The notes under the pieces were generated by a model, which saw only the letters and a program-made list of their open reading frames with translations, did no database searches and was not told where the DNA came from. Both the position numbers and the translations under genes were made by a program. 64,000 nucleotides of DNA. It comes from Melastoma dodecandrum. Taxonomy: Eukaryota > Streptophyta > Magnoliopsida > Myrtales > Melastomataceae. Positions 1-10,624 of the stretch are shown here, one piece after another. Positions within the stretch are counted from its first letter, which is position 1. The number at the start of each line of letters is the position of its first letter. The DNA is taken from positions 2,480,001 through 2,544,000 of the forward strand of contig JARUPY010000087.1 of assembly GCA_029817715.1 (NCBI GenBank), written 5' to 3'.

Positions 1-682
1 GTCAGGGCATCTAATTCCTAAGGTTGACGAACAAACTTCAGAGTTTTGGCTGTGTATGGTCGTGTTTTGTCTTTGGAAACTCCTTTGCTATTTATAGAGA
101 GCTCGTACGTGTCTAACACGTAACGAGTGGATCTTGTTACAGATCGTGTCATGGATCGTGATTCCTAGTATCGTGGGAGTATCCCAACAACTCCCCATGA
201 GATACGGGATCACGTTTCCTGAAAATTAGAATCGGTTACGATTCTTAACAATCGTGACTTTAGGAATAAAGTTATTCCCATCTCGTCGACTTGCTTTGTT
301 TGCACGGGCTTTGGCTGCTTGCCTTTGTTCAGGATAATGTCGACTTGACCCTATAAGTAGACCTAGCTACTATTGGGTCATATTGGTAGTCATATCTTAG
401 TGGTGAGTTGACCTAGTCGACTCTATACATAAATCGTCTTTAGTAACTCCATTGTGGGTCGACTTCATCGTGAGTTATCCCAACCGACCTCGTCATGAGT
501 CGACCTGGATGACTTCGTCATGAGTTAACCCAGTCGACTTCATTATGAGTCGACCTGGGCGACATCGTTCTGAGTTAGCCCAGTCGACGTTGTCATGAGT
601 CGGCCTGGGCGACTTCGTTCTTAGGCAGTGTGATGATTCCTGGGCTCTAAGCCCAGGCCCAAAATTATTTACTATGTCAACA
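1..682 (-). repeat. 3' LTR of element C (partial)
   Basis: Matches 2887-3568 with a single substitution. It ends on the plus strand in TGTCAACA (675-682), which is the LTR start TGTTGACA on the element's strand. A TATAAAT box on the minus strand lies at 90-96. Six 25-bp units lie at 475-624 in U3. The remainder of this LTR is beyond the left edge. Confidence 0.95.
475..624. repeat. 25-bp tandem repeat in element C U3 (x6)
   Basis: Six consecutive 25-bp units, starts at 475, 500, 525, 550, 575 and 600. Two alternating versions give a 50-bp super-period: one begins TCGACCTGG, the other TTA(A/G)CCCAG, and most units end in ATGAG or CTGAG. The same block is at 3361-3510 in the other LTR. It lies upstream of the LTR TATA box on the element's strand, where promoter repeats act in many LTRs; an enhancer role is inference. 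Confidence 0.85.
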
Positions 683-696
683 TAAGCCCCCCTTTT
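683..696 (-). other. Polypurine tract of element C
   Basis: On the minus strand the bases next to the 3' LTR read AAAAGGGGGGCTTA. This is the plus-strand DNA priming site. The same G-run just before TGTTGAC is found in elements A and B. Confidence 0.85.
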
Positions 697-704
697 ATGC
701 TGGG

Positions 705-2372
705 TTAGCTACGCTGACTTAGCAAAAAATTATACCCTATATAAGGGAGAGTGAGCGTCCTTTTCCTTTGATGAAGCCAGTCGAATATAGCATCGACTTT
801 ATCCGTGTCGAAAGAATACTTTCTTTCTTCGGCATTCTTTTGGGATGCCTTAGCTTTGGAATTCTTCTTAGTCAGGGGATCGCATATAGTCGATTCCCCC
901 TTGACAAATTCTGCCACGTCGACTTCATAAGTGTCGACTTGGTAGGCTCGAGTCAGATAGGCTTCCTCTGTAAGGAGCTGATGATACTTAGTAGCCCTCC
1001 TCGCTAAGTCATACAGGTCAGCAAAGCGTTCGCCCTGCAGCTTTTTTCGGAACGGGATAGTCAGCGCATTTAATGCGAGAAGTAACTGATCCTTCTCCGG
1101 TATAGGGGGTGTACACCGTAGTAGGGCCTTCCTAAGTTTCATTAGAAACTGCCCTGGGTGTTCTCCGTTAGCCTGTTTAAGGCGCATTACTTCAAACATC
1201 GACATGGGGGTGTCCAGTCGAGCAAAGGTTTTAACGAACATAGACTGCATCTGAGTCCACGAGGCTACTGACCCTGGCGGCAAACTCGCATACCATGTAA
1301 AGGCATCTCCTGTTAACGAGTTAGGGAAGAGCTTTAGTTTCCAAAAGTCGTTCCCAGCCGCCTCACCAAGTTGGTGAGTGAAGCGAGCGACGTGCTCGAG
1401 TGGGGTCATTTCATCTTCACCCGAAAAACGAGTAAAGTCGGGCACCTTATAACCTCTGGGTAAAGGGAAATCCCTGTCGACATATGCGGGATATGGAGAC
1501 CTGTACAAACAGGCGTCGTCTCGCCGAGCTATTCCGGGGACGACTTGCTCTATGACCTGAGTTATGGCTTCCCTCAAGTCTGGAGGTACACCGTCTACTG
1601 GGGCCTGCGCTGGAGGTCGAGTCGACCTTATCGGGCTGTACGGAGATCTGTCCCCCATTGCCTGATTCGCTGGATTCCTCATGTAAAAAGAAGGCTCCCC
1701 CCGAAAGTTTCCACCTCAAGATCCAAGCTCATAGGGGTCCCCAGTCGCGTCGATTACAAGTTCTTTTCCAGGGCGATGAGACGGAATAAAATCCTCCCCT
1801 CGATCTGTTTCTTCTTGAAAATCTTCTTCCTCATTGCAATACGTATTCGTTGGTCGATTACGTGAAGAAGAGGGTCGACTAGGGGGAACCATATTTCCGG
1901 GCTCAAAAAGAGCATTTGTCCTTATCTCAGATTGTTCAAAGGTCACGTTACGTGGCCCTTGAGCCGTCCGTCGAGCGTCTGTCATGAACGTAGACTCCCT
2001 AAAGGGGGCTTCTCTCATATGAGGTCTTACTCTTTCCTCGTTTCTCGGGCCAGAAAGACGCCCTATTAGGGTTTGGACATCCATTAGAATATCCTTCATA
2101 GTAGTCAACTCCTGACGCACATCTCCCAGTTCCTTGTGGAACTCCAGTCTTGAAATAAATGCAGACGGGGTATGTGAATCAAAGGTGGACTGGTTTGTAG
2201 CTGCCTGGCCTCCTAGGGCCGGCGCTGGCAAGTCCATTCCCGGAGGAAGTTCTAACTGGTTTGTAGCTGCCTGGCCTCCTAGGGCTGGCGCTTCCAAGTT
2301 CATTCCCGGGGGAAGTTCCTGGTTTTCCCCATCTAAGGGATTCTGAGCAGTACTTCGAGTATTTCTCGGCAT
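705..2372 (-). pseudogene. Gag fragment of element C (stop-interrupted, pol deleted)
   Basis: A Gag reading frame starts at ATG 2370-2372 (MPRNTRS). It continues to a TGA at 1716-1718, then stays open in the same frame to 705. The second part holds the Retrotrans_gag core, with PDFTRFSGEDEMTPLEHVARF, WKLKLFPNSLTGDAFTWYASLPPGS and HPGQFLMKLRKALLRC segments, closely like the Gag of elements A and B. After the DAIFDWLHQRKR segment (near 753) homology stops, and the frame runs through a deletion junction into the polypurine tract. No zinc knuckle or protease follows. Since the two LTRs are almost identical, the stop and the pol deletion were probably present before insertion. Structural Gag function is lost or depends on read-through. 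Confidence 0.85.
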
Positions 2373-2375
2373 GTT

Positions 2376-2393
2376 CTCCCACTGTGGTCGCCA
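2376..2393 (-). other. Primer binding site of element C
   Basis: On the minus strand TGGCGACCACAGTGGGAG, six bases (2394-2399) inside the 5' LTR. It is identical to the site in element A and two changes from that in B. The leading TGG matches the CCA end of a tRNA. The tRNA species was not identified; an arginine tRNA is plausible for Tat-like elements but unverified. Confidence 0.8.
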
Positions 2394-2399
2394 AAAACG

Positions 2400-3568
2400 T
2401 GTTCGCGCACGAAACGGATCACGTTGGAAATATTTGGCAATGGACTCACAGTAGTTATATTGTGGTCGCCAGTAAGAAGATGCACTAACTTATACAGGAA
2501 TAATGCAAGTCTTACAATCTTAATGAATAAAGGAAACAGGGCTTACAGCCATTAAAAGGGAAAAAGGGACACGATGGTGACGATGTAGGATCTTGTAGCG
2601 GCGGAGAACACGTGACGAAGGCCTTGGAAGCTCACTCCGTCTATGGTGGTTGCTGGCGGAAGGTCGTGACGAAGGCCTTGAAAGCTCGCTTCGTCGGAGG
2701 TGGTCGCTGGCGGAGAGTTGTGACGAAGGCCCTACGAGCTCACTTCGTCGGTGGAGTCGCTGGCGGAGGATTGGCGGCGAAGGCCCTACGAGCTCACTTC
2801 GTCGGTGGAGTCGCTGGCGGAGGATTGGCGGCAAAGGCCCTACGAGCTCACTCTGTCGGTGGAAGGATAGTTGACCTCTGAGCCGGGTCAGGGCATCTAA
2901 TTCCTAAGGTTGACGAACAAACTTCAGAGTTTTGGCTGTGTATGGTCGTGTTTTGTCTTTGGAAACTCCTTTGCTATTTATAGAGAGCTCGTACGTGTCT
3001 AACACGTAACGAGTGGATCTTGTTACAGATCGTGTCATGGATCGTGATTCCTAGTATCGTGGGAGTATCCCAACAACTCCCCATGAGATACGGGATCACG
3101 TTTCCTGAAAATTAGAATCGGTTACGATTCTTAACAATCGTGACTTTAGGAATAAATTTATTCCCATCTCGTCGACTTGCTTTGTTTGCACGGGCTTTGG
3201 CTGCTTGCCTTTGTTCAGGATAATGTCGACTTGACCCTATAAGTAGACCTAGCTACTATTGGGTCATATTGGTAGTCATATCTTAGTGGTGAGTTGACCT
3301 AGTCGACTCTATACATAAATCGTCTTTAGTAACTCCATTGTGGGTCGACTTCATCGTGAGTTATCCCAACCGACCTCGTCATGAGTCGACCTGGATGACT
3401 TCGTCATGAGTTAACCCAGTCGACTTCATTATGAGTCGACCTGGGCGACATCGTTCTGAGTTAGCCCAGTCGACGTTGTCATGAGTCGGCCTGGGCGACT
3501 TCGTTCTTAGGCAGTGTGATGATTCCTGGGCTCTAAGCCCAGGCCCAAAATTATTTACTATGTCAACA
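2400..3568 (-). repeat. 5' LTR of element C
   Basis: 1169 bp, TGTTGACA at the element's 5' end (3568 downwards) to GCGAACA at 2400. A minus-strand TATAAAT box is at 2976-2982. Between the TATA box and the 3' end is a 54-bp tandem array (2614-2866). A copy of the first ten bases of the primer binding site is at 2462-2471. U3 25-bp repeats lie at 3361-3510. Confidence 0.95.
2614..2866. repeat. 54-bp tandem repeat in element C LTR (about 4.7 units)
   Basis: Units start at 2614, 2668, 2722, 2776 and 2830 (last one partial). The shared core is GAAGGCC...AGCTC and GCTGGCGGA. Because 54 is a multiple of three, several frames stay open through it on both strands; these frames are by-products. The array lies downstream of the LTR TATA box on the element strand, so it should be in the transcribed leader. 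Confidence 0.9.
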
Positions 3569-3642
3569 GATAGCAACCTGGATGTCGTAGGGCTAATGAG
3601 GAGCAGCAGAACGATCAAGTTAGAAGAACGAATCATAGTCAT
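3569..3642 (-). pseudogene. Glycine-rich secreted protein gene, 5' end, cut by element C
   Basis: The frame starts at ATG 3640-3642 and encodes MTMIRSSNLIVLLLLI followed by SPTTSRLL, a hydrophobic signal peptide of the type seen in the glycine-rich protein at 42299 (SSKLFILLLLG...STTTSRVL). After about 24 codons the sequence enters the LTR of element C exactly at the TGTTGACA start, and the frame becomes meaningless. The minus-strand TATA run at 3689-3699 lies about 48 bp upstream of the ATG, the same arrangement as at the other loci. The glycine-rich part should lie beyond the far side of element C, outside the window. The paralogue assignment rests on the signal peptide only. Confidence 0.65.
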
Positions 3643-3688
3643 CGTCGTTGTGTTGTGTCCCGACGATGAAAGCCGCGTAATATCAAAC

Positions 3689-3699
3689 TATATATATAG
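3689..3699 (-). promoter_or_regulatory. TATA box of the interrupted glycine-rich gene
   Basis: CTATATATATAG on the minus strand about 50 bp upstream of the ATG at 3642. Comparable TATATATA boxes precede the genes at 18996 and 42299. Confidence 0.55.
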
Positions 3700-3739
3700 A
3701 GAAAGCAAAACGTCGCCCCCGTAGAGGCGCAGGCAGAAA

Positions 3740-6700
3740 AAGAAATGGACTAAGAAAATAAACTTTGGGGTGGCTTACTCCTATACGGCCTAATACAAAC
3801 TATTGGAGTAGATTAAGGTAACATACACTTGTGGGAAACCTTTGTTTTGAGTTTCTAAGACATGGGTTTTACCTATGTAGTAAGATATATTTTATAAATA
3901 GAAAATATTTTCGACGAGTAAACAGCTTCCTAAGGTAGGAAACAATTTCTCATATTCATACTCATAGGAACATGCGAGCGTTTCTTTTTCGCACTAATGT
4001 CGATACCTCAAATTCGCTAACCTATTATAGACTATGACAATAATAAAATCAGCCACAATATTTTACTTTGGCACGTTCTTACTATTTGTCACATTCAATG
4101 CCATGTAAGGAAAGTAAAAATTGTGGGACAACAAAAAGGCAGTCAGACACACCGTCAATAAAATGAACGGAGGTCTTCCCTCTGATTGGAAAACCTCCAG
4201 TAAGTTATTTCTTTTGCTTCTTCCCCTGCCTATGTCTAAAGGGGGGTTGACTTCATTTCCTGGGAAGGCTTCGACTCTCGGAGCTTCTTCCTATGAGAGA
4301 AAAGAAAAATTTCCAATAACTCCTCTTCCATCTGACCCATCATGTAATAATTCATATTTTTCTAGTTATGAATGTAAATGGGATTGTACATATGGTATGA
4401 ATGTTTAATGAAAAGAGAAAATTCGTGAGATAGTAAAATTGAGTTCGGAGCGGTGAAAGGATGGTTTGAATGCACAAGAATGGGATGATGCGAACGATAC
4501 TCAAGGATGATGTCCAATGACCAAGGACACTTCCATGGGCAATATGGACAGCCTCTTAAGTGAGGAAGTAATGTTTAGAAGTATACGTGCGAACGACAGA
4601 TTGATATTTTCGTTGTTATGACGATAAGCTTGAGGTTGTTGCGGTTAAAACGTATTTAACCTTAAGGTTGAGAACCGAATCGATTATGGAAGAAAATTCA
4701 AAAATTATTTCAGCCCCAAATGTGGATGTGAATAATGTGAAGCGGAGAAAAAGTGGTCGATGTGCGCGAAAGGGCTGCCCAAATACTTCTCGACGTCACA
4801 CGCGGACAGCTCACTTTCGTGCGGGTTTATAGCTGAAATATGGCCGCAAATCCTACAAGTTTAGATGTACGACAAAGATGGTCAAATAAGACAAAATAGT
4901 GATTAAGGAGTTGGATTAATTAAGGTTAATTAAGCTGGATTATTAGCGCTAATTAAGCGTGATTAATTAGTGCTAATCGAGCCCAAGGCTACTTCCACAA
5001 GCCATGGATGATGGGGCCCACTTTTCATTATTTAAGGACACCAATAAGAAGCTTAGAAGAGGTGGAAAAGGAGGGGGACAAATCTGAAAAACGTCCATAG
5101 TAAGGCGAGGAAGAAGAAGAAGAACAACAACAAAGAAAAAAAGAAGAAAAAGAAGAAGAAAGAAGGAGGGGGCTGGTTCGGTGGTGAAGAAATGAGCGAA
5201 ACGGAAGGGCTACCTTCAAGGAGGAGAGTGGGAAGACCCATTCGTGGAGAGGTTGCTCGGAGGAAGAAGGAGTTGGAGCGGTTTTGCTTCGGAGAAGAAG
5301 CAAGATATGGTACTCAATCCCATTCGTTTTTCTTCTTGCGAAACGGCCACAAAACTCGTTAGCCTTGAGTTTTGCTCGCTCTGAATGTGTTGTTTGGTGA
5401 GGGAAAGGGTCTGGTCAAACCCTTGGGATGGTAGCAGATGGCATCCCGGACCCTCGGTTATGCGACGAGTGAGCGGATTCACACCACATGTGGGCTGGCC
5501 GGTGGTTCGCGGTTGAGCGTGTGTGTGTCGGATGACAATTGTGTGGGGGCTGGCCATGCAGGAACTCATCCGTGTGCATGAGGTTGAGGTTGTATGGAGT
5601 TATGAATGGATACTCATGGTGATTGTGGCCTGTTCGGGAGCGAATACCCCGATGTGTGCATGTGTGTATTGGGCTGAAAAATGGATTGTTTTGTGTGTGT
5701 TTGTGCGGGTACGTGGCTACCCATTCGGAGTGTATACCTTGGCATATAATTGAGGCCCGAGAAAAGGAAAAATGAGGATGGACGGGCTGTTGTCGATATT
5801 GAGAAAAGGAAAGGTCGAAACTCCGAATGAGATGGTTGCAGACAAGCACGAAAACTCGTGGACACGAACATATGAATATTGAGCAATGTTATTAAATTAA
5901 CATGGGCTGGAAATGGGACTTGTTGTGGTCATTCATAGCCGGCCCGAAGTTGCTACTCCTCGGTGAGATGAAGGTTTATTAAGTACGGAAGGCACAGATA
6001 AATGAAAGTGATCGAACGACCCACGTATCGTGGGCGGAATGGAAGTTTACGACGATACATTGACACGCCCATGGGGTTTCCTTATTCGGCAGATATGAGG
6101 ATGGTTTAGACAAAAAGAATCCACCCTCAGAATGGTGTATTGGACAGCCTAGTTGGTTGGAAATGTTGGGCGAAAAGCCAAGGCACGGAGGGAAGTTCCA
6201 TGGTTTTACGCACCAAGATGGGTTGATCAGTGGTAGCGGGATGTTGTGCGGCTGAAAGTACATGAACATGAGGCTTTTATGGAGCGTGCGTAGGCTGAAA
6301 ATGTGACGTTCCTGGATGCCCTTCAAACAACTTAGTTGCGATCCTTGAGGATTTGGAAACACAATGGTGTATGTCATAATTTTGAGATGTGGTCTCGATT
6401 TTGAGATACGTCAAGGGGTGTTATGGGTGATTGGTTGTGTGTGCTTGAGCTGTCGTACTTAGTCATTTGACTAATATTTTTGCGTATTTTGACAGGTCAT
6501 AGAAGTGATACATGCATGCTTATATTCATGTTTGATAAAAAGCTTTTGTTGTATAAATTTTTACAACTCAATTGTAACTGAATTGTGTAATACTTCCCAA
6601 TTATTAATGAAATGGTCGATGAGTTTTCTTTTAGGAATCCGTAGGTCGTTTCACTTCATCTCCTTCCCTTGTCATCCTTGTCTCCCGAAACTCCCTTCTC

Positions 6701-7950
6701 GAGATCAAGAGTCGTAGAACCAGCATCTTCCTTGTCCTTCATGCTGCCCATAGTCTACGTTCAAGGTGAGTACGTCATCACATAGAGACTCCTCTAGATC
6801 ACTCATCCTAACCACTCGACCACGACGAGGAAGCACACCACGACGAGGAGGTCACACTTCTCATAGCAGTAGTTGCTGGCCCTTTGTACGCGGACAACGT
6901 CGACAACAATCCCCTTTTGCCAACGACGAAGGCGGACACCACTTCTCGCTGTTGCGTCTAAGCATCGTGAGAAACCATTTTGTATTTTAACATGTTTGGT
7001 GGTTGTATAGGTGATGGGATAAGCTTGATGAAGTGGTCTCGAGCGGTGATGGACTTCGACAAACCAGAATATATGACAACAGCCCATTCTGTCATTGGGA
7101 GGGGGAAGCAAGGTATCGGCAGTCTGCTCTCAGAGGAGCTGCTCTTCCGTCCAATGACGGAGCCAAACTTAATCAGGTTTATCCGCTTCCTTTCTCTTCC
7201 CTAGTCGTCTAGATAGTTTGCGCGTCAAAATTGAACATGCATAACTTGAGTTATGGTCGATTCTTTGGATGGATGCATGCTGAAGTTTACGATGCCCGTC
7301 ACTACTGTCACCGTGTTTTTATACATAACTCTTTGTTCAGTGCATGGATTGACCTTATTTTAGACTCTTTGGATCCATTTCTTAATGAGGAACAACCTTT
7401 GTGTTGACTACTTTCCCAAACAAACATGTTTAACCAATGTTTTTATTCTTTGAATGTCGACAAGTAAAACTGACCTATTTTGTGCATCCACAAGGCCGCA
7501 GTCGCACTCCACTAGACATAAATTGGTCTGCACAGCTCAGATCTGCCTGAAACTACTTGGATCACTTTCTTTTCAAGTTATCTAAACTTTCGTGTAGTAA
7601 ACCTTTTCATTTGAACACTCTTTGGTGGCATTTTGTCCACTGAAAGTTGGACTGCGAATTAGCCTTGGCCTGCACAAGAGCAGAAAGGCTGACACGGTTT
7701 TCTGCACATAACTTTAACACCAAAGCTCTATTTATCCTGAAACTTGTTGAATTAGATACCTCTTTTATTTGCCTAAATCTTTCGTGCTTTGAACTTTTTC
7801 ATTCAAACAACATGATCTAGTCAAACATTAGTGGAGTGCAGAGGACACAAAAAAACGACGCTGCACACTGCAACAGACAAATACTGCCTGCAAAGAATTG
7901 TCGCGGGTGAATTTCGTTTCCGGTTCAATCTAAAATGGATATCCTCCCTT
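3740..7950. other. Spacer, no gene recognised
   Basis: AT-rich DNA with only short open frames and no protein family I recognise. A purine-rich AAG/GAA stretch lies at about 5105-5175, which makes low-complexity frames. A stretch around 6590-6610 resembles an LTR or transcript 3' end (AATTATTAATGAAATGG), too weak to annotate. Confidence 0.5.
5105..5175 (+). repeat. AAG/GAA-rich microsatellite tract
   Basis: Almost pure A/G over about 70 bp, mostly AAG and GAA triplets. Opposite-strand frames here encode only Ser/Phe/Leu runs and are not genes. Confidence 0.8.
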
Positions 7951-8160
7951 TACGATAAAGATTTGAATTTTGAAAACGTGTCGGAGTCGCCACTAACTTA
8001 TTTTAAGTTCAAGTTAGAAGATTAATTAAAGTTCGTGAATTAAGGATTACTAAATTGCTTGCATCACAAAGAAAAGGGGGGCCTTTATCATGTGTTTCTG
8101 ATGTCCGAATTTATTTGAGCTCGGTTTTAGAAAAAGAGTTTGTTTGACATTAAAAAAATA
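7950..8160 (-). repeat. Remnant of a Tat/Ogre-type LTR and primer site
   Basis: The stretch around 7978-8000 reads on the minus strand TTAGTGGCGACTCCGACACG, with TGGCGACTCC like a primer binding site, followed outward by sequence (AAGAAAAGGGGGGCCTTTATC, 8071-8092) often seen beside such sites in Ogre/Tat-type elements of dicots. No complete LTR could be traced. Confidence 0.4.
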
Positions 8161-8169
8161 ATCTCGAAC

Positions 8170-9387
8170 TCAATATGTTAACAATGTCTATGTGAACAAC
8201 TTTTTATGAAAATATTTCTTAAAAATTGATTTCGGGCGAAAAACACAAGCAACATAGATTGATTAATGCCCTTAACCGTTTCTAAGCCAAAATAAATTCA
8301 AGGGAGAACCGGGTGTTGTACCATTTCTCGCTCTCCATAGAATGCCTCGCTAGTGTTTATACCTCACTGTGAGTAAGTTTAAGGCGAACCTAGCGAGCCG
8401 TTGAGGCCGTACGTTGGTGAGTGTGATGCCGTCTTCAGAGGGTCTTGATCTTCGAGAATCGAAATATGAAATAAACGAAGTTAACTGTTCAAAAATGGTT
8501 TGAAATTGGATTAATTATAACAATGTTAGAATTATTTTGACGAAAGATAACTTACAGTAAACCCCTATGCACGTAAACATAACTATCGACTGGCTAACTA
8601 ATACGCTACATGTTATAAAGCAATTGAAAAGAAATAAACTTAAACGGGTTGAGAAAACATTTTCAAAAAAAAATGAATTTTAAAATCTTAAAAGAAAACT
8701 TTGTGAGTCTGGAAGAAATAATTAAAATGATTTAAAAAAAAACTAGCCATACCATGAACACCCACCGATGATAAACGTCATGTAATAAGTTAAGTTAAAA
8801 TAAAAGCATAATCGGACAAAATGGAACGCGCCCCCAAAAAAAATCGAAAAAAGGTCTTTCAATTGCAAAAATTAAAATATTCGTCTTCTGAGGCATGCAT
8901 GCGTAAATGCAATTAAAAGAGGAAAAAAAACGAACAAAAAGTTAAAATAGAAAACATTACTTTGGGGGTTTCAAGAACCGGGGGCCGAGACTCCCACCGA
9001 GAACCAAGAGTCGGAGACAGGCAACTGACGTGGTGCACTGGGGTTTGAGGCTCCGAATCTGAAATGTCGGGAAGAGAGGCCGGTGACTAAGCGTTGGATT
9101 TTGGCCGCCGTGGCTGGATTTGAACGACGAGACTCGTCGGACTCCATTGAAGACGGTGCTAGAATCAAGGGTCGGTCGTGGAGAGGAGACCGCTTCTAGC
9201 CATCGCTCTTACTTCGGGGAGCTAGAGTTCGGGAAGACACCTCGAGTGCATCGTCGTGGCCGTTGGCGTCAGGAAACCAGATCTGGAGCAGCGACCGAAG
9301 AACAAAGGAGGCAAAGGCAAAGATGGTTCACTGCTGATGCGAGGCTCGTTCCTGCAGGAGCTGAGGTATCGTCTTGAGGTGTCATGC
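8170..9387. other. Spacer, no gene recognised
   Basis: AT-rich to about 8960, then a GC-richer block (8960-9380). Its short frames on both strands resemble no family I know. Confidence 0.5.
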
Positions 9388-10624
9388 TGTTGGCATGGCA
9401 AAATCTCGGGCCTGATTATGAGGACCCCATAAATTCATGCCATTTTATGAGAAACCCACAAACTCATTTTGCCGACCCATATCAAGTCTACCAAGACTGT
9501 GACATAAATTTTGGGCTCATTTTATAAAGCCCATAAGTCCATGGGTCTTTAAGAGCGTTTACAAGCCCACCGTTATATGAGCCCGCCATGGAAGTACTAA
9601 GTCTACAAAGGGCTGGCGGTGTCAGAGTCTACGGGGGTCAGAGTCTACGAGGATCATAAAAGATCTTGACTCTGAGATTTTTGGAGAGAGGATTATGGGG
9701 GCCACGTTCCCATGATTTGAAAAGATCTTCAACTGGAGAAAATCTGGGAATAAGACTCTAATTCTTTAATTTAATATAAGAATTTAATTTACGACATGGA
9801 TAAGACCCACATTTACCAGGATCAGGTTGTTACCAAGATTCTAGGAAGTTGATTGAGAGGGCCACGACCTGGCAAAATATCCTAAGAACGTGGCATACAT
9901 CCTATGCATATGTTGACATAATAGCCCATGTCTACGGTCCATGACTACGGCCCATGTCTACGACCCAAATCTGGGATCAAACCGATTCCGAGATTTCTGG
10001 AGGACGTTTGAGAGAGCCACGACCTGGAGAGATTCTTTGAGAACGTATCAAATACCCAAGACGCCACCAGATTTAATAGAAAAATGGGAAGATATTCCTT
10101 GAAAGATCATGATCAATCAAACACACAAAAGTTTTGCTTTGCTCGTCACCCTTCGTCGTTAGGATTCCCCGACCTGGGCAAAAACCTTAAGGTTTCATTG
10201 GTCTTCACCTCCACCGTCAGAGTGAGCAACCGTAGCTCCGACAACCAAACTCCGCCTTCACTTCCACCGTAAAAGTGAGCAACTGTAGCTCCGACAACCA
10301 AATTCCGCCTTCGTTCCGCCACCAGGGTTAGCAACCGTAGCCTTGGTATCCACATCCGCCACTACCTTCGACCACACTCTGTCCACCAAGCCACAGCGAC
10401 CAGATTCCACCATCCAAGTTCGCAAGTCTACAGCGCCCAGCAGCCAGTCTACGACCTTACTACCGTCCTTGTTTTTATTTTTATGGCTGTAAGCATTCTT
10501 TACTTACTGTAAAATTTTTTACATTCGATCTATTTCATTCAATTACTTACTGGCGACCACATTTACAATCCATGTGAGTCTTATTGCCAAATATTTTCGA
10601 CGTGATCCGTTTTCGACGCGAACA
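9388..10624 (+). repeat. Solo LTR, Tat-like, same group as elements A-C
   Basis: Begins TGTTGGCATGG and ends GACGCGAACA, like the LTR ends of A, B and C. The last 75 bp (TGGCGACCAC at 10551-10560, then GTGAGTC...ATTGCCAAATATTTTCGACGTG) closely match those LTRs. The piece near 10110-10200 matches the leader of the element B LTR (GATCAATC...CAAACACA, TTGCTCGTCACCCTT). The flanking bases are CATGC (9383-9387) and CATGT (10625-10629), a target duplication with one mismatch. No internal region follows. A second TGTTGACATAATAGCCCATG at 9911 is an alternative LTR start but lacks a matching duplication. Confidence 0.75.
10551..10560 (+). other. Primer-site-like decamer inside the solo LTR
   Basis: TGGCGACCAC, identical to the first ten bases of the element A/C primer binding site, 74 bp from the LTR end. 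Confidence 0.7.

Larger units (their letters stand above)
1..3568 (-). mobile_element. Element C: gag-only Tat-like LTR retrotransposon
   Basis: Reading on the minus strand, this is an LTR element whose 5' LTR is at 2400-3568 and whose 3' LTR (1-682) is cut by the window edge. The internal part (683-2399) is only about 1.7 kb. It holds a primer binding site, a gag fragment and a polypurine tract, with no protease, reverse transcriptase or integrase. Over the 682 bp visible in both LTRs I see one difference (G at 271, T at 3157), so insertion is recent. LTR ends are TGTTGACA and CGAACA. The base run next to the 5' LTR is GATAG (3569-3573), the presumed target duplication; its partner lies outside the window. 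The element must have been moved by proteins made elsewhere. Non-autonomous gag-only elements (TR-GAG type) are known in plants. Confidence 0.9.

Noticed and set aside
2614..2880. CRISPR-like regular repeats in element C and A LTRs
   Set aside because: Units are contiguous 53-54-bp tandem copies with no unique spacers, inside LTRs of a plant genome.
5028..5303. 91-codon Ser/Phe-rich minus-strand frame
   Set aside because: It arises from an AAG/GAA microsatellite on the other strand.
9911..10624. Alternative, shorter solo LTR starting TGTTGACATAATAGCCC
   Set aside because: Flanks GCATA and CATGT do not match, while the start at 9388 gives a near-perfect target duplication.
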